DNA from: an uncultured Acetatifactor sp.
GTDB lineage: Bacteria; Bacillota; Clostridia; Lachnospirales; Lachnospiraceae
Length of the DNA stretch: 64,000 nucleotides
Direction: 5' to 3'
NCBI GenBank assembly: GCA_934394815.1
Contig: CAKRRD010000001.1
Span: 224,542-288,541, forward strand
Position numbers and translations under genes: made by a program. This document shows positions 33,126 through 41,229 of this stretch, piece by piece. Every line of letters starts with the position of its first letter. Within the stretch, counting starts at the first letter, position 1. The notes below the pieces were generated by a model that searched no databases, was not told the DNA's origin, and saw nothing but the letters and a program-made list of their open reading frames with translations.

Positions 33126-36100
33126 ATGAAGAGATTATTTAACCATACAAAGCGTCCGGATCGGGACTGGGAGAGGGATGTACAGGATGGTTACGATTGG
33201 GATGAGGAGGTAGAATACACCGGAGAAACCGATGACGAAGAGTATTATGCCGGGGAGGAAGAATACATCGGGGAAGCCGACGACGAAGAGTATTATGCGG
33301 ACGAGGAGGAATACACCGGAGAGGACGGCGGCGAGGAATATTACGCGGACGAGGAGGAATACACCGGAGAGGACGACGGTGAGGAATATTACGCGGACGA
33401 GGAAGAATACACCGGAGAGGACGGCGGCGAGGAATATTACGCGGACGAGGAAGAATATACGGGAGAGAACGACGGCGAAGAGTACTATGCCGACGAGGAA
33501 GAATATACCGGAGAGACTGACGGTGAGGAATATTATACTGAGGAAGAAGAGTATATCGGAGAGAACGATGGCGAAGAGTACTATGCCGAGGAAGAGAAAT
33601 TTCCTGTGGATCGTGGGCCTGCCCGCAAAAAGCAGAACAGAAAGAAAAAGTCCGGTCTTCTGGCAAAATTTCTGAATATGAGCACGATGGACCGGATCAT
33701 GGCTGCTACCGGAGCGGCCGTGCTGATTCTGGCTGTTGTAACGGTCAGTGTTTATGCCAGCGCCCGTACCGTGGACGGACAGGTATCGGAATTTGTCAGC
33801 GTGGGAACTCAGTTAGACGGAATCTCCATGATCGGTGAGAAGGGACTTCTGGCGGTGGCGGATGCGCAGATGGCGAAGATCGCAGCAGCCAATGCCGTGG
33901 AGGAAGAGCCGGAGGAACAGCCGGATTATAAGGAAGCGGAATATACCAACGGCGGTACCGTGGTACTGGAACTGATCTCCGTACAGAAGGATCTGAAGAT
34001 TAAATTCAACAATAAAAAGTCCGGTAAGCTGGTATCCAATGTACCTTTCAATGTAACAATCACGGATCCTAACGGCAAGACGGAGACCTGGACCGATGAT
34101 GATATGGACGGTATCATCTATAAGAAGGGAATCACTCCCGGTAATTATACAGTGGCAGTGAATGCACTGACCGATGAAAAGTATAAGGATTATACTTTGC
34201 CCACAGGCACACAGAAAGTGGAGGTCAAGAAAGACATCACCTACAAAAAGGTAGATGTATCCAACGAGATCAAAAAAGAGTCCGAGATCAACGTGGCCAA
34301 AGAGGACACCAAGAAAAATGAAACTGTGGTAGAGTCTACGTTACAGGATACGGTACAGTGGGTGGCGAGTACTTCCACCGCCAATACCTATGTGGAAGTG
34401 TCCAAGGATACCATCACCAATCCGGAGACGCTGGTGTACAGCGGTAATTTCCTGCGGATGGCAGAGGCGGAAGTGCCGAGCGTAACCCCGACGGAGACTC
34501 CGGCAGAGCCCCCCACCGTGGCACCGACGGAGACCCCGGCAGAGACTCCTGTGGAGACCCCCACTGTGGCACCTGCGGAGACTCCGACACCCGCACCTGT
34601 AGAGACCCCGACACCCGCACCTGTGGAGACCCCGACACCAACTCCGGTACCTACCCCGACGCCGACTCCGGTACCTACCCTGACGCCGACTCTGGTACCT
34701 ACATTGACGCCGACCTCGGTACCTACCCTGATGCCGACCCCGACACCCACCCCGGCGCCTGCGGCTGTACTTTCCAGTGGAGCAGTGACGGTGGCTGTGG
34801 ACACGGAAGCAACCGTGCAGATCAGCGTGGCAAACTTCGCGGGAACCCCTGCGTACAGTGTGGCTTCCGACAATGCCGGTATTGCAACGGCAGCGGTAGA
34901 TGCAGCAGGTAAGATCACGGTAAAAGGTGTTGCGGCGGGAGATACTGCCGTACATGTGGCAGTTACCATGGGAACCGCCAGTACGACCATGGATCTGGCA
35001 GTGAAGGTCACGGCAAAACAGGCAGTGACACTGGATAAAACGGCAATCACAACTTATCCGAAGGCTGCGGATACCGTTACCGCCACCGTAAGCGGAAGCG
35101 GAACCGTGAGTGCAGTTTCCGGAGATACCAATATCGCAGCAGTAGCGGTAAATGGCAATGTGATTACCATTACAGGCGTGAATGCGGGAAGTACTACAGT
35201 GACCGTAACATATACGGAAGGTGCGGACAGCGTGAATGCCGGCGTTACCGTAACGGTAAAAGCCACCAATCCCAGAGAAGATAAGGTAACGAAACTGAAA
35301 GACCAGAGCGGCCAGCAGCTGTATGTGGCCGAGGGAGACAGCTACAGAGAAGCGGTTTATGCGGATTATTTCACAGCATCCAAATTCTTCGTTAAGGGTG
35401 CAATCAAATATACCGGCTGGCAGACACTGGACGGAAAGCTGTATTTCTTCACGGCAGACGGCAATAAGGTCACGGGAGAACAGGTCATCCAGGGTGCAAA
35501 ATACAATTTTGCCAGCGACGGATCTCTGGTAGTCGGTTCCGGAACCATGGGTATCGATGTATCGAAATGGAACGGAAGCATCGACTGGAATGCAGTAAAG
35601 AATTCCGGTGTCAGCTATGTGATCATCCGCGTGGGATATCGTGGTTCCTCTCAGGGAGCACTGATCGAGGATTCCACCTTTAAGACCAATATCAAGGGAG
35701 CCACCGCGGTCGGACTGAAGGTCGGTGTGTACTTCTTCACGCAGGCCGTGGATGAAGTAGAAGCCGTACAGGAAGCTTCCATGGTACTGGACCGCATCAG
35801 CGGATATAAGATTTCCTATCCGGTATTCCTGGATGTGGAGAGCAGCGGCGGAAGAGGAGACAAGATTGATTCTGCCACCAGAACCGCAGTCTGCAAGGCC
35901 TTCTGCAGTACCATCCAGAATGCCGGTTATACGGCGGGTATTTATGCCAACAAGACCTGGCTGACAAATAAGATGGATGCCGGCTCCTTAAGCAGTTACA
36001 AGATCTGGCTGGCACAGTATGCCGCAAGCCCTACCTATACGGGACGCTATGATCTGTGGCAGTATAAAACCACAGGAAAGGTCAGCGGCATCAGCGGAAA

Positions 36101-36134
36101 TGTGGACCTGAACTTAAGCTATCTGGGATATTAG
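33126..36134 (+). CDS. Large membrane-anchored GH25 lysozyme-like protein with acidic repeats
   Basis: 1002 residues. In order: acidic tandem repeats (about 27-159), basic KKQNRKKK stretch, one TM helix (190-212), a CnaB/prealbumin-like beta domain (273-386), a Pro/Thr-rich linker (449-547), two bacterial Ig-like domains (549-715), a cell-wall-binding-like segment with GWQTLDGKLYFF (720-808), and a C-terminal GH25 domain. GH25 catalytic residues are present: D811 in GIDVSKW, and D903 and E905 in DVES. It would cleave the MurNAc-GlcNAc bond of peptidoglycan outside the membrane, while the repeats stay inside. It has its own promoter. The enzyme may open the wall for glycan passage or growth; this is inference. 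A smaller relative is at 38257. Confidence 0.88.
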   Translation: MKRLFNHTKRPDRDWERDVQDGYDWDEEVEYTGETDDEEYYAGEEEYIGEADDEEYYADEEEYTGEDGGEEYYADEEEYTGEDDGEEYYADEEEYTGEDGGEEYYADEEEYTGENDGEEYYADEEEYTGETDGEEYYTEEEEYIGENDGEEYYAEEEKFPVDRGPARKKQNRKKKSGLLAKFLNMSTMDRIMAATGAAVLILAVVTVSVYASARTVDGQVSEFVSVGTQLDGISMIGEKGLLAVADAQMAKIAAANAVEEEPEEQPDYKEAEYTNGGTVVLELISVQKDLKIKFNNKKSGKLVSNVPFNVTITDPNGKTETWTDDDMDGIIYKKGITPGNYTVAVNALTDEKYKDYTLPTGTQKVEVKKDITYKKVDVSNEIKKESEINVAKEDTKKNETVVESTLQDTVQWVASTSTANTYVEVSKDTITNPETLVYSGNFLRMAEAEVPSVTPTETPAEPPTVAPTETPAETPVETPTVAPAETPTPAPVETPTPAPVETPTPTPVPTPTPTPVPTLTPTLVPTLTPTSVPTLMPTPTPTPAPAAVLSSGAVTVAVDTEATVQISVANFAGTPAYSVASDNAGIATAAVDAAGKITVKGVAAGDTAVHVAVTMGTASTTMDLAVKVTAKQAVTLDKTAITTYPKAADTVTATVSGSGTVSAVSGDTNIAAVAVNGNVITITGVNAGSTTVTVTYTEGADSVNAGVTVTVKATNPREDKVTKLKDQSGQQLYVAEGDSYREAVYADYFTASKFFVKGAIKYTGWQTLDGKLYFFTADGNKVTGEQVIQGAKYNFASDGSLVVGSGTMGIDVSKWNGSIDWNAVKNSGVSYVIIRVGYRGSSQGALIEDSTFKTNIKGATAVGLKVGVYFFTQAVDEVEAVQEASMVLDRISGYKISYPVFLDVESSGGRGDKIDSATRTAVCKAFCSTIQNAGYTAGIYANKTWLTNKMDAGSLSSYKIWLAQYAASPTYTGRYDLWQYKTTGKVSGISGNVDLNLSYLGY
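33205..33602 (+). repeat. 48-bp tandem repeat encoding acidic 16-residue units
   Basis: Seven full 48-base units start at 33237, 33285, 33333, 33381, 33429, 33477 and 33525, with partial units on both sides. Each encodes a version of EEYYADEEEYTGEDGG. The central units are nearly identical, so copy number may vary between strains. The stretch lies before the single TM helix, hence on the predicted cytoplasmic side. Confidence 0.92.
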
Positions 36135-36142
36135 AGCCCGTG

Positions 36143-36171
36143 TTGATATCCTGAAAATTTTATGGTAAAAT
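36143..36171 (+). promoter_or_regulatory. Promoter of rfbB
   Basis: TTGATA at 36143-36148 and TAAAAT at 36166-36171 are 17 bases apart, 47 bases before the rfbB ATG. No terminator is seen between the preceding GH25 gene and this promoter. Confidence 0.75.
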
Positions 36172-36217
36172 ATCCTTATCTATAGCAAAAATGCGCAAGG
36201 CGCAGAACGGAGAAAAA

Positions 36218-37300
36218 ATGAGAACATATCTGGTAACAGGCGGAGCCGGTTTCATCGGTTCCAATTATATTCATTACATGTTTAAGAAATACGATAATGA
36301 AATCCGCATCATCAACGTGGATGCACTGACCTATGCAGGCAATCTGGAGAACCTGAAGGACGTGGAGAAGCGTGAGAACTACACCTTTGTAAAGGCAAAC
36401 ATCTGCGACAAGGAAGCCATCAGCAAAATTTTCGCAGAGAATGATATTGACCGCGTGGTACATTTTGCCGCAGAGAGTCATGTAGACAGAAGTATCCGCA
36501 ATCCGGAGATCTTCGTACAGACCAACGTTCTGGGAACCGCGGTAATGTTAAACTGTGCCAAGGCAGCCTGGGAGCTTCCCGACGGCAACTTTAAGGAAGG
36601 CAAGAAGTTCCTGCATGTTTCTACGGATGAAGTCTACGGATCTCTTCCTGATGATGACAATGCCTTCTTCTATGAGACCACACCCTATGATCCCCACAGC
36701 CCTTACTCCGCAAGTAAGGCAAGTTCGGACATGCTGGTGAAGGCCTATATGGATACCTACCATTTCCCCGCCAACATCACCAACTGCTCTAACAACTACG
36801 GACCTTACCAGTTCCCGGAGAAGCTGATCCCGCTGATCATCAACAATGCACTGCATGGTAAGAAGCTTCCGGTCTACGGTGACGGTAAGAATGTCCGTGA
36901 CTGGCTGTATGTAGAGGATCATGCCAAGGCTATCGACATGGTACAGGAGCAGGGCAGACTGTTCGAGACCTACAACGTGGGCGGACATAACGAGAAGCAG
37001 AACATCGAGATCATCCACATCATTATCGAGACCTTACAGGAAATGCTTCCGGATTCCGATCCCCGCAAGGCGCATATCAATAATGACCTGATCACTTATG
37101 TAGAAGATCGTAAGGGTCACGACAGAAGATACGCCATTGCGCCGGATAAGATCAAGGCAGAGATCGGCTGGTACCCTGAGACCATGTTCAAGGAGGGTAT
37201 CCGCAAGACCATTGCCTGGTACTTCGAGCACGAAGACTGGATGAACAATGTGACCAGCGGTGACTACCAGAAGTACTACAATGAAATGTATGAAAAGTAA
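36218..37300 (+). CDS. rfbB: dTDP-glucose 4,6-dehydratase
   Basis: 360 residues from the ATG at 36218, with CGGAGA just upstream; a longer frame from 36191 lacks that site. The NAD-binding TGGAGFIGSNY is at the N-terminus, HVSTDEVYG holds the catalytic T/D/E, and Y163-S-A-S-K167 is the SDR catalytic pair. It converts dTDP-glucose to dTDP-4-keto-6-deoxyglucose, which feeds both rhamnose synthesis (RfbC) and the WecE-like transaminase at 23409. Codon use looks more optimised than in the membrane GT genes, in line with high expression. Very confident. Confidence 0.95.
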   Translation: MRTYLVTGGAGFIGSNYIHYMFKKYDNEIRIINVDALTYAGNLENLKDVEKRENYTFVKANICDKEAISKIFAENDIDRVVHFAAESHVDRSIRNPEIFVQTNVLGTAVMLNCAKAAWELPDGNFKEGKKFLHVSTDEVYGSLPDDDNAFFYETTPYDPHSPYSASKASSDMLVKAYMDTYHFPANITNCSNNYGPYQFPEKLIPLIINNALHGKKLPVYGDGKNVRDWLYVEDHAKAIDMVQEQGRLFETYNVGGHNEKQNIEIIHIIIETLQEMLPDSDPRKAHINNDLITYVEDRKGHDRRYAIAPDKIKAEIGWYPETMFKEGIRKTIAWYFEHEDWMNNVTSGDYQKYYNEMYEK

Positions 37301-37313
37301 AGAATACCTTCTA

Positions 37314-37341
37314 AATGGGAACGATGCACGTCGTTCCCATT
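37314..37341. other. Hairpin between rfbB and rfbA
   Basis: A perfect 11-bp inverted repeat (37314-37324 with 37331-37341) with a six-base loop lies 13 bases after the rfbB stop. No T tract follows, so it is not a standard terminator; it may protect the rfbB mRNA end or act as a weak pause site. Confidence 0.6.
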
Positions 37342-37397
37342 CGGTGTGTTAAAAAACAAGTAAAAGTAAGCCCCCAAAGGGCGGATCGGAGGACGAA

Positions 37398-38267
37398 ATG
37401 AAAGGAATAATACTGGCGGGAGGCTCCGGAACCAGACTGTATCCCCTGACCAAGGCAATCTCCAAGCAGATCATGCCGGTGTACGATAAACCAATGATTT
37501 ATTACCCCCTGTCAACGCTGATGCTGGCGGATATCAGGGAGGTACTGATCATCTCCACCCCGAGGGATCTTCCGGTATTTAAAGAACTGCTGGGAGACGG
37601 CAGCCAGTTGGGCATGCGTCTGGAGTATGCGGTGCAGGACAAACCCCGCGGACTGGCAGATGCTTTTATCATCGGTGCGGATTTTATCGGTGATGACCGG
37701 GTGGCACTGGTGCTGGGCGACAATATTTTCTATGGACAGAGCTTCTCCAGAGTGCTGCGCACTGTAGCAGCAAGAGAAAAGGGAGCCACCATTTTCGGCT
37801 ATTATGTGCGGGATCCCAGAGAGTACGGTGTCGTGGAATTCGATGAGTCCGGAAAGGCTCTTTCCATCGAGGAAAAGCCCGAACATCCCAAGAGCAATTA
37901 TGCGGTTCCGGGATTGTATTTCTATGACAATGATGTCGTGGAGATCGCGAAGAATGTGAAACCCTCAGCAAGGGGAGAGATCGAGATCACCAGCATCAAC
38001 AACGAGTATCTGAACCGGGGAACCCTGCAGGTAGAGACACTGGGAAGAGGTTTTGCATGGCTGGATACCGGCAATCACGATGCGCTGTTGGATGCGGCAG
38101 ATTTTGTGGCAGCATTCCAGAAGAGACAGGGATTGTATATTTCCTGTATCGAGGAGATTGCATTCAAACGTGGATTTATTGACAGAGAACAACTGCTGAC
38201 ACTGGCGGAGCCGTTACTTAAGACAAATTACGGAAAATATCTGGTAGAGGTAGCCAATGGACTCTAA
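37398..38267 (+). CDS. rfbA: Glucose-1-phosphate thymidylyltransferase
   Basis: 289 residues, preceded by GGAGG. The start [18 protein letters not shown], then [17 protein letters not shown] and [10 protein letters not shown], are the RmlA signature. It makes dTDP-glucose from glucose-1-phosphate and dTTP, the substrate of RfbB; glucose-1-phosphate can come from the phosphoglucomutase at 50462. Its last 11 bases overlap the following GH25 gene. Confidence 0.95.
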   Translation: MKGIILAGGSGTRLYPLTKAISKQIMPVYDKPMIYYPLSTLMLADIREVLIISTPRDLPVFKELLGDGSQLGMRLEYAVQDKPRGLADAFIIGADFIGDDRVALVLGDNIFYGQSFSRVLRTVAAREKGATIFGYYVRDPREYGVVEFDESGKALSIEEKPEHPKSNYAVPGLYFYDNDVVEIAKNVKPSARGEIEITSINNEYLNRGTLQVETLGRGFAWLDTGNHDALLDAADFVAAFQKRQGLYISCIEEIAFKRGFIDREQLLTLAEPLLKTNYGKYLVEVANGL

Positions 38268-39546
38268 GCTTCGAAAAATGGCAATTCTGGCCTCCATGGC
38301 AGTCATTCTGCTGGTGGCTCTTCTGGTAGTATATGTCAACAGAGAGCAGCTTTCTTCGGCTTCCGGACAGTCGGCAGGGACACAGAATGCCGGTACGGAT
38401 CTGCAGGCGGCTGCTGCGGAGACGGACACCCCGGAAGGGGAGAGTGTCACGCAGAGTGGACAGATCGGCAATGATCTGAAAGCCTTTTTAAAGGACAGCA
38501 CCTTTTTTGATCAGGAAGTGAATCCAGTGCTGGAAGCGGCGAAAGATAACAGCCGCCGCCTGTCGCTGGTGGTGACTTCCATAGAAAAGGATCTGCGGAT
38601 CCAGATTGTGAATAACGAGGGCATTCCGGTAACCGGGGAGAGCTTCTATGTCCGGCTGGACGGTCTTGGAGATTATAAGGATCTGGATCAGGACGGCATC
38701 ATCTACATCGGAGATCTGGACTCCGGTGACTACTATGTGGAACTGCTGCCTGTCGAAGGGTACAAGGTGCCCATCAGTGAGACCCGGGTGCACGTTAAGG
38801 ATAAGGTGGAGTATCTGGCCATTGATGACATTTCTTTGCTGATCAGGACAGAGGACGAAGTGGATGCCGATGCCGAGGACAGCGCTGTGGCAGGGGCTCT
38901 GGCTGATGCGGACAAAACCGAGATCCAGAAGCTGCAGACGACTTCAGGCAATGCAAAAGCCGGCATCGATGTCTCGAAATGGAACAAGGAGATCGACTGG
39001 GATAAGGTGAAGAATGCGGGAGTGCAGTTTGCCATTATCCGTGCGGGTTACCGTGGTTCCGTTACGGGCAGCTTGGTAGAGGATCCGATGTTTGTGACGA
39101 ATATGAAGGGAGCCGAAGCCGCGGGAATTCCGGTAGGCGTATACTTCTTTACCCAGGCCGTGGATGAGAAGGAAGCGGTGGAAGAGGCATCCGCAGTGAT
39201 TGAACTGATCCGGGATTACCGACTGACTTATCCCGTATTTATTGATACGGAAGGAGCCGGCGGCAACGGGCGGGCGGACGGACTGGATGCAGAGACCAGA
39301 ACACTGGTATGCGAAGCGTTCTGCCGTACCATAGAAAATGCCGGATATACGGCAGGTGTCTATGCCAGCCGTAACTGGTACAACAATAACCTCCAGACGG
39401 CGAGACTGGAGAACTATCATATCTGGCTGGCGGAGTACCGCAGCGTGCCGTTATATCAGGGTTATTATAAGACCTGGCAGTATACCTCCAAGGGAACAGT
39501 GGACGGTATTGAAGGCAGAGTGGATATGAATATATCTTATGAATGA
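38257..39546 (+). CDS. Membrane-anchored GH25 lysozyme-like protein
   Basis: 429 residues; the start overlaps rfbA by 11 bases. One signal anchor is at about residues 6-27, then a low-complexity stretch, a CnaB/prealbumin-like beta domain (about 97-198) homologous to that in the protein at 33126, and a GH25 domain to the end. Catalytic residues are D238 in GIDVSKW and D330 and E332 in DTEG. It is a short version of the larger GH25 protein without acidic repeats, Pro/Thr linker or Ig domains. A muramidase fixed to the membrane between rfbA and rfbC suggests wall remodelling linked to glycan synthesis. Family very sure, role inferred. Confidence 0.88.
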   Translation: MDSKLRKMAILASMAVILLVALLVVYVNREQLSSASGQSAGTQNAGTDLQAAAAETDTPEGESVTQSGQIGNDLKAFLKDSTFFDQEVNPVLEAAKDNSRRLSLVVTSIEKDLRIQIVNNEGIPVTGESFYVRLDGLGDYKDLDQDGIIYIGDLDSGDYYVELLPVEGYKVPISETRVHVKDKVEYLAIDDISLLIRTEDEVDADAEDSAVAGALADADKTEIQKLQTTSGNAKAGIDVSKWNKEIDWDKVKNAGVQFAIIRAGYRGSVTGSLVEDPMFVTNMKGAEAAGIPVGVYFFTQAVDEKEAVEEASAVIELIRDYRLTYPVFIDTEGAGGNGRADGLDAETRTLVCEAFCRTIENAGYTAGVYASRNWYNNNLQTARLENYHIWLAEYRSVPLYQGYYKTWQYTSKGTVDGIEGRVDMNISYE

Positions 39547-39576
39547 TTAGAATAATAAAGAGTGAGGACGAAATAA

Positions 39577-40149
39577 ATGGGTAAGATAACGGTAGAAACC
39601 TGTGAGATTGAAGGGTTGAAAATCATTACGCCTACGGTGTTCGGAGACGCCAGAGGATATTTCATGGAAACCTATAATTACAATGATTTTAAGGCAGCAG
39701 GCATTCCGGAAGTATTTGTACAGGATAACCAGTCTGCTTCCAAGAAAGGTGTGCTGCGGGGACTGCATTTTCAGAAGCATTTTCCGCAGGACAAGCTGGT
39801 AAGAGTGATCCGCGGCGAAGTGTATGACGTAGCGGTGGATCTGCGGGAAGGTTCTAAGACTTTCGGAAAGTGGTACGGTGTACTTCTGTCCGAGGAGAAT
39901 AAGAAACAGTTCTTTATCCCGAAGAATTTTGCCCACGGATTTCTGGTATTGTCCGATTATGCGGAATTCTGTTATAAATGTACCGATTTCTATCATCCCG
40001 ATGATGAGGGCGGTATTGCCTACAATACTCCGGACATCGGTGTAAAATGGCCGATTTCCGAAGGAATGGAACTGATACTTTCCGAGAAAGATACCAAATG
40101 GGGTACTCTGGAGCAGTACATGAAGGAAAAAGAGCATGAAAGTAAGTAA
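39577..40149 (+). CDS. rfbC: dTDP-4-dehydrorhamnose 3,5-epimerase
   Basis: 190 residues. RGLHFQ gives the catalytic H64, and CTDFYHP gives Y139, matching H63 and Y138 of RmlC. GDARGYFMETYN at the start binds the nucleotide sugar. It epimerises dTDP-4-keto-6-deoxyglucose to the L-rhamno form. The last enzyme, RfbD, is not in the window and must be encoded elsewhere if dTDP-L-rhamnose is made. The end overlaps the ABC permease start by 14 bases. Confidence 0.93.
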   Translation: MGKITVETCEIEGLKIITPTVFGDARGYFMETYNYNDFKAAGIPEVFVQDNQSASKKGVLRGLHFQKHFPQDKLVRVIRGEVYDVAVDLREGSKTFGKWYGVLLSEENKKQFFIPKNFAHGFLVLSDYAEFCYKCTDFYHPDDEGGIAYNTPDIGVKWPISEGMELILSEKDTKWGTLEQYMKEKEHESK

Positions 40150-41128
40150 GAAGACGGGCATTGCCCTGTTCGTGACAGCAGCGGTGATCATGGCGGTGCT
40201 TATTGTATTCCACAAAAATCCGGGACCGGCGGCGGATCCGGCACAGGAACTGGCCAAGAAGATCATATCCTGTGTGGTGATCGCGGCCGCCTGTTTCACT
40301 TTTATCCACTGGTATGATAAATTCACCGGACTGCCTGTGGAACTGTTCCAGAACCGCCATCTGATCTGGAAGCTGGCAAAAAATGATTTCAAAAAGAGAT
40401 ATGCGGGTTCTTATCTGGGCGCGGTATGGGCCATGGCACAGCCGGTGGTTACGGTGGCCATGTACTACATTGTTTTTGACAAGATCATGGGCAATACCAG
40501 TACCCCGCTGCGGGAAGGCGTGGAAGTACCCTTTGTATTGTTCCTGACGGCGGGACTGGTACCCTGGTTCTATTTCAGCGAAGCACTGAACAATGGAACC
40601 AATGCCTTGCTGGAATATAATTATCTGGTGAAAAAGGTAGTATTTAAGATCAGTATTCTGCCGATCATCAAGATTATCGCAGCTACCTTTATTCATGTAT
40701 TTTTTGTATGTCTGCTGTTGATCGTGGCAGCGGTTTACGGATATTATCCCACTATATATACGATACAGATCGTGTACTACAGTTTCTGCCTGTTTATTTT
40801 TGTACTGGCACTGAGCTATACAACCTGTGCAGTGGTGGTATTTTTCCGGGATCTGTCCCAGATCATCAGTATCGGATTGCAGATCGGGATGTGGGCGACT
40901 CCTATTTTATGGAATCTGGAGTCTCTGTCCGGTACTTGGGTCACAATCTTAAAGCTGAATCCGCTGGTCTATATCGTCAACGGATACCGCAGTGCTGTTT
41001 ATGAGAGGGAATGGTTCTTCCAGGATTTCTTTTCCACAATGTATTTCTGGATCGTAACCGTAGTATTATTCGGATTGGGAGCCGTTATTTTCAAACGTTT
41101 GAAGGTACATTTCGCAGACGTATTATAA
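40136..41128 (+). CDS. ABC-2 type polysaccharide exporter permease (Wzm/TagG-like)
   Basis: 330 residues. From about residue 75 the family core begins with IWKLAKNDFKKRYAGSYLG and AVWAMAQPVVTVAMYY, followed by six helices, as in Wzm and TagG. The first about 75 residues are an addition with two hydrophobic segments (VTAAVIMAVLIVF and CVVIAAACFTFI), not found in typical members of about 260 residues. It pairs with the ATPase at 42763, although another membrane protein gene lies between. Overlap with rfbC suggests coupled translation. Exports a finished lipid-linked polysaccharide. Confidence 0.88.
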   Translation: MKVSKKTGIALFVTAAVIMAVLIVFHKNPGPAADPAQELAKKIISCVVIAAACFTFIHWYDKFTGLPVELFQNRHLIWKLAKNDFKKRYAGSYLGAVWAMAQPVVTVAMYYIVFDKIMGNTSTPLREGVEVPFVLFLTAGLVPWFYFSEALNNGTNALLEYNYLVKKVVFKISILPIIKIIAATFIHVFFVCLLLIVAAVYGYYPTIYTIQIVYYSFCLFIFVLALSYTTCAVVVFFRDLSQIISIGLQIGMWATPILWNLESLSGTWVTILKLNPLVYIVNGYRSAVYEREWFFQDFFSTMYFWIVTVVLFGLGAVIFKRLKVHFADVL

Positions 41129-41130
41129 TA

Positions 41131-41160
41131 TTGACAAGGGCATGGCAAAACTTTTATAAA
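41131..41160 (+). promoter_or_regulatory. Internal promoter upstream of the 41230 gene
   Basis: A consensus TTGACA at 41131-41136 and TATAAA at 41155-41160 are 18 bases apart, just after the permease stop. It would drive the 41230 gene and the Wzt, methyltransferase-kinase and GT2 genes after it. The leader is G-rich. Confidence 0.75.
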
Positions 41161-41229
41161 ATGAAGATCCTTATGGGGGGAGGGACTGCATTGCTGAACT
41201 GTTGTGGGGGACAGAAAGGGTGAAAGTTA

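Noticed and set aside
33139..33666. Minus-strand frame of Arg/Pro-rich repeats
   Set aside because: It is the antisense shadow of the acidic 48-base repeats.
34388..35050. Minus-strand frame rich in Gly-Val repeats
   Set aside because: Shadow of the Pro/Thr-rich linker and Ig-like domains of the GH25 protein.
41161..41223. 20-codon frame in the leader of the 41230 gene, as a possible leader peptide
   Set aside because: Its ATG directly follows the -10 element, so it would precede the transcription start.
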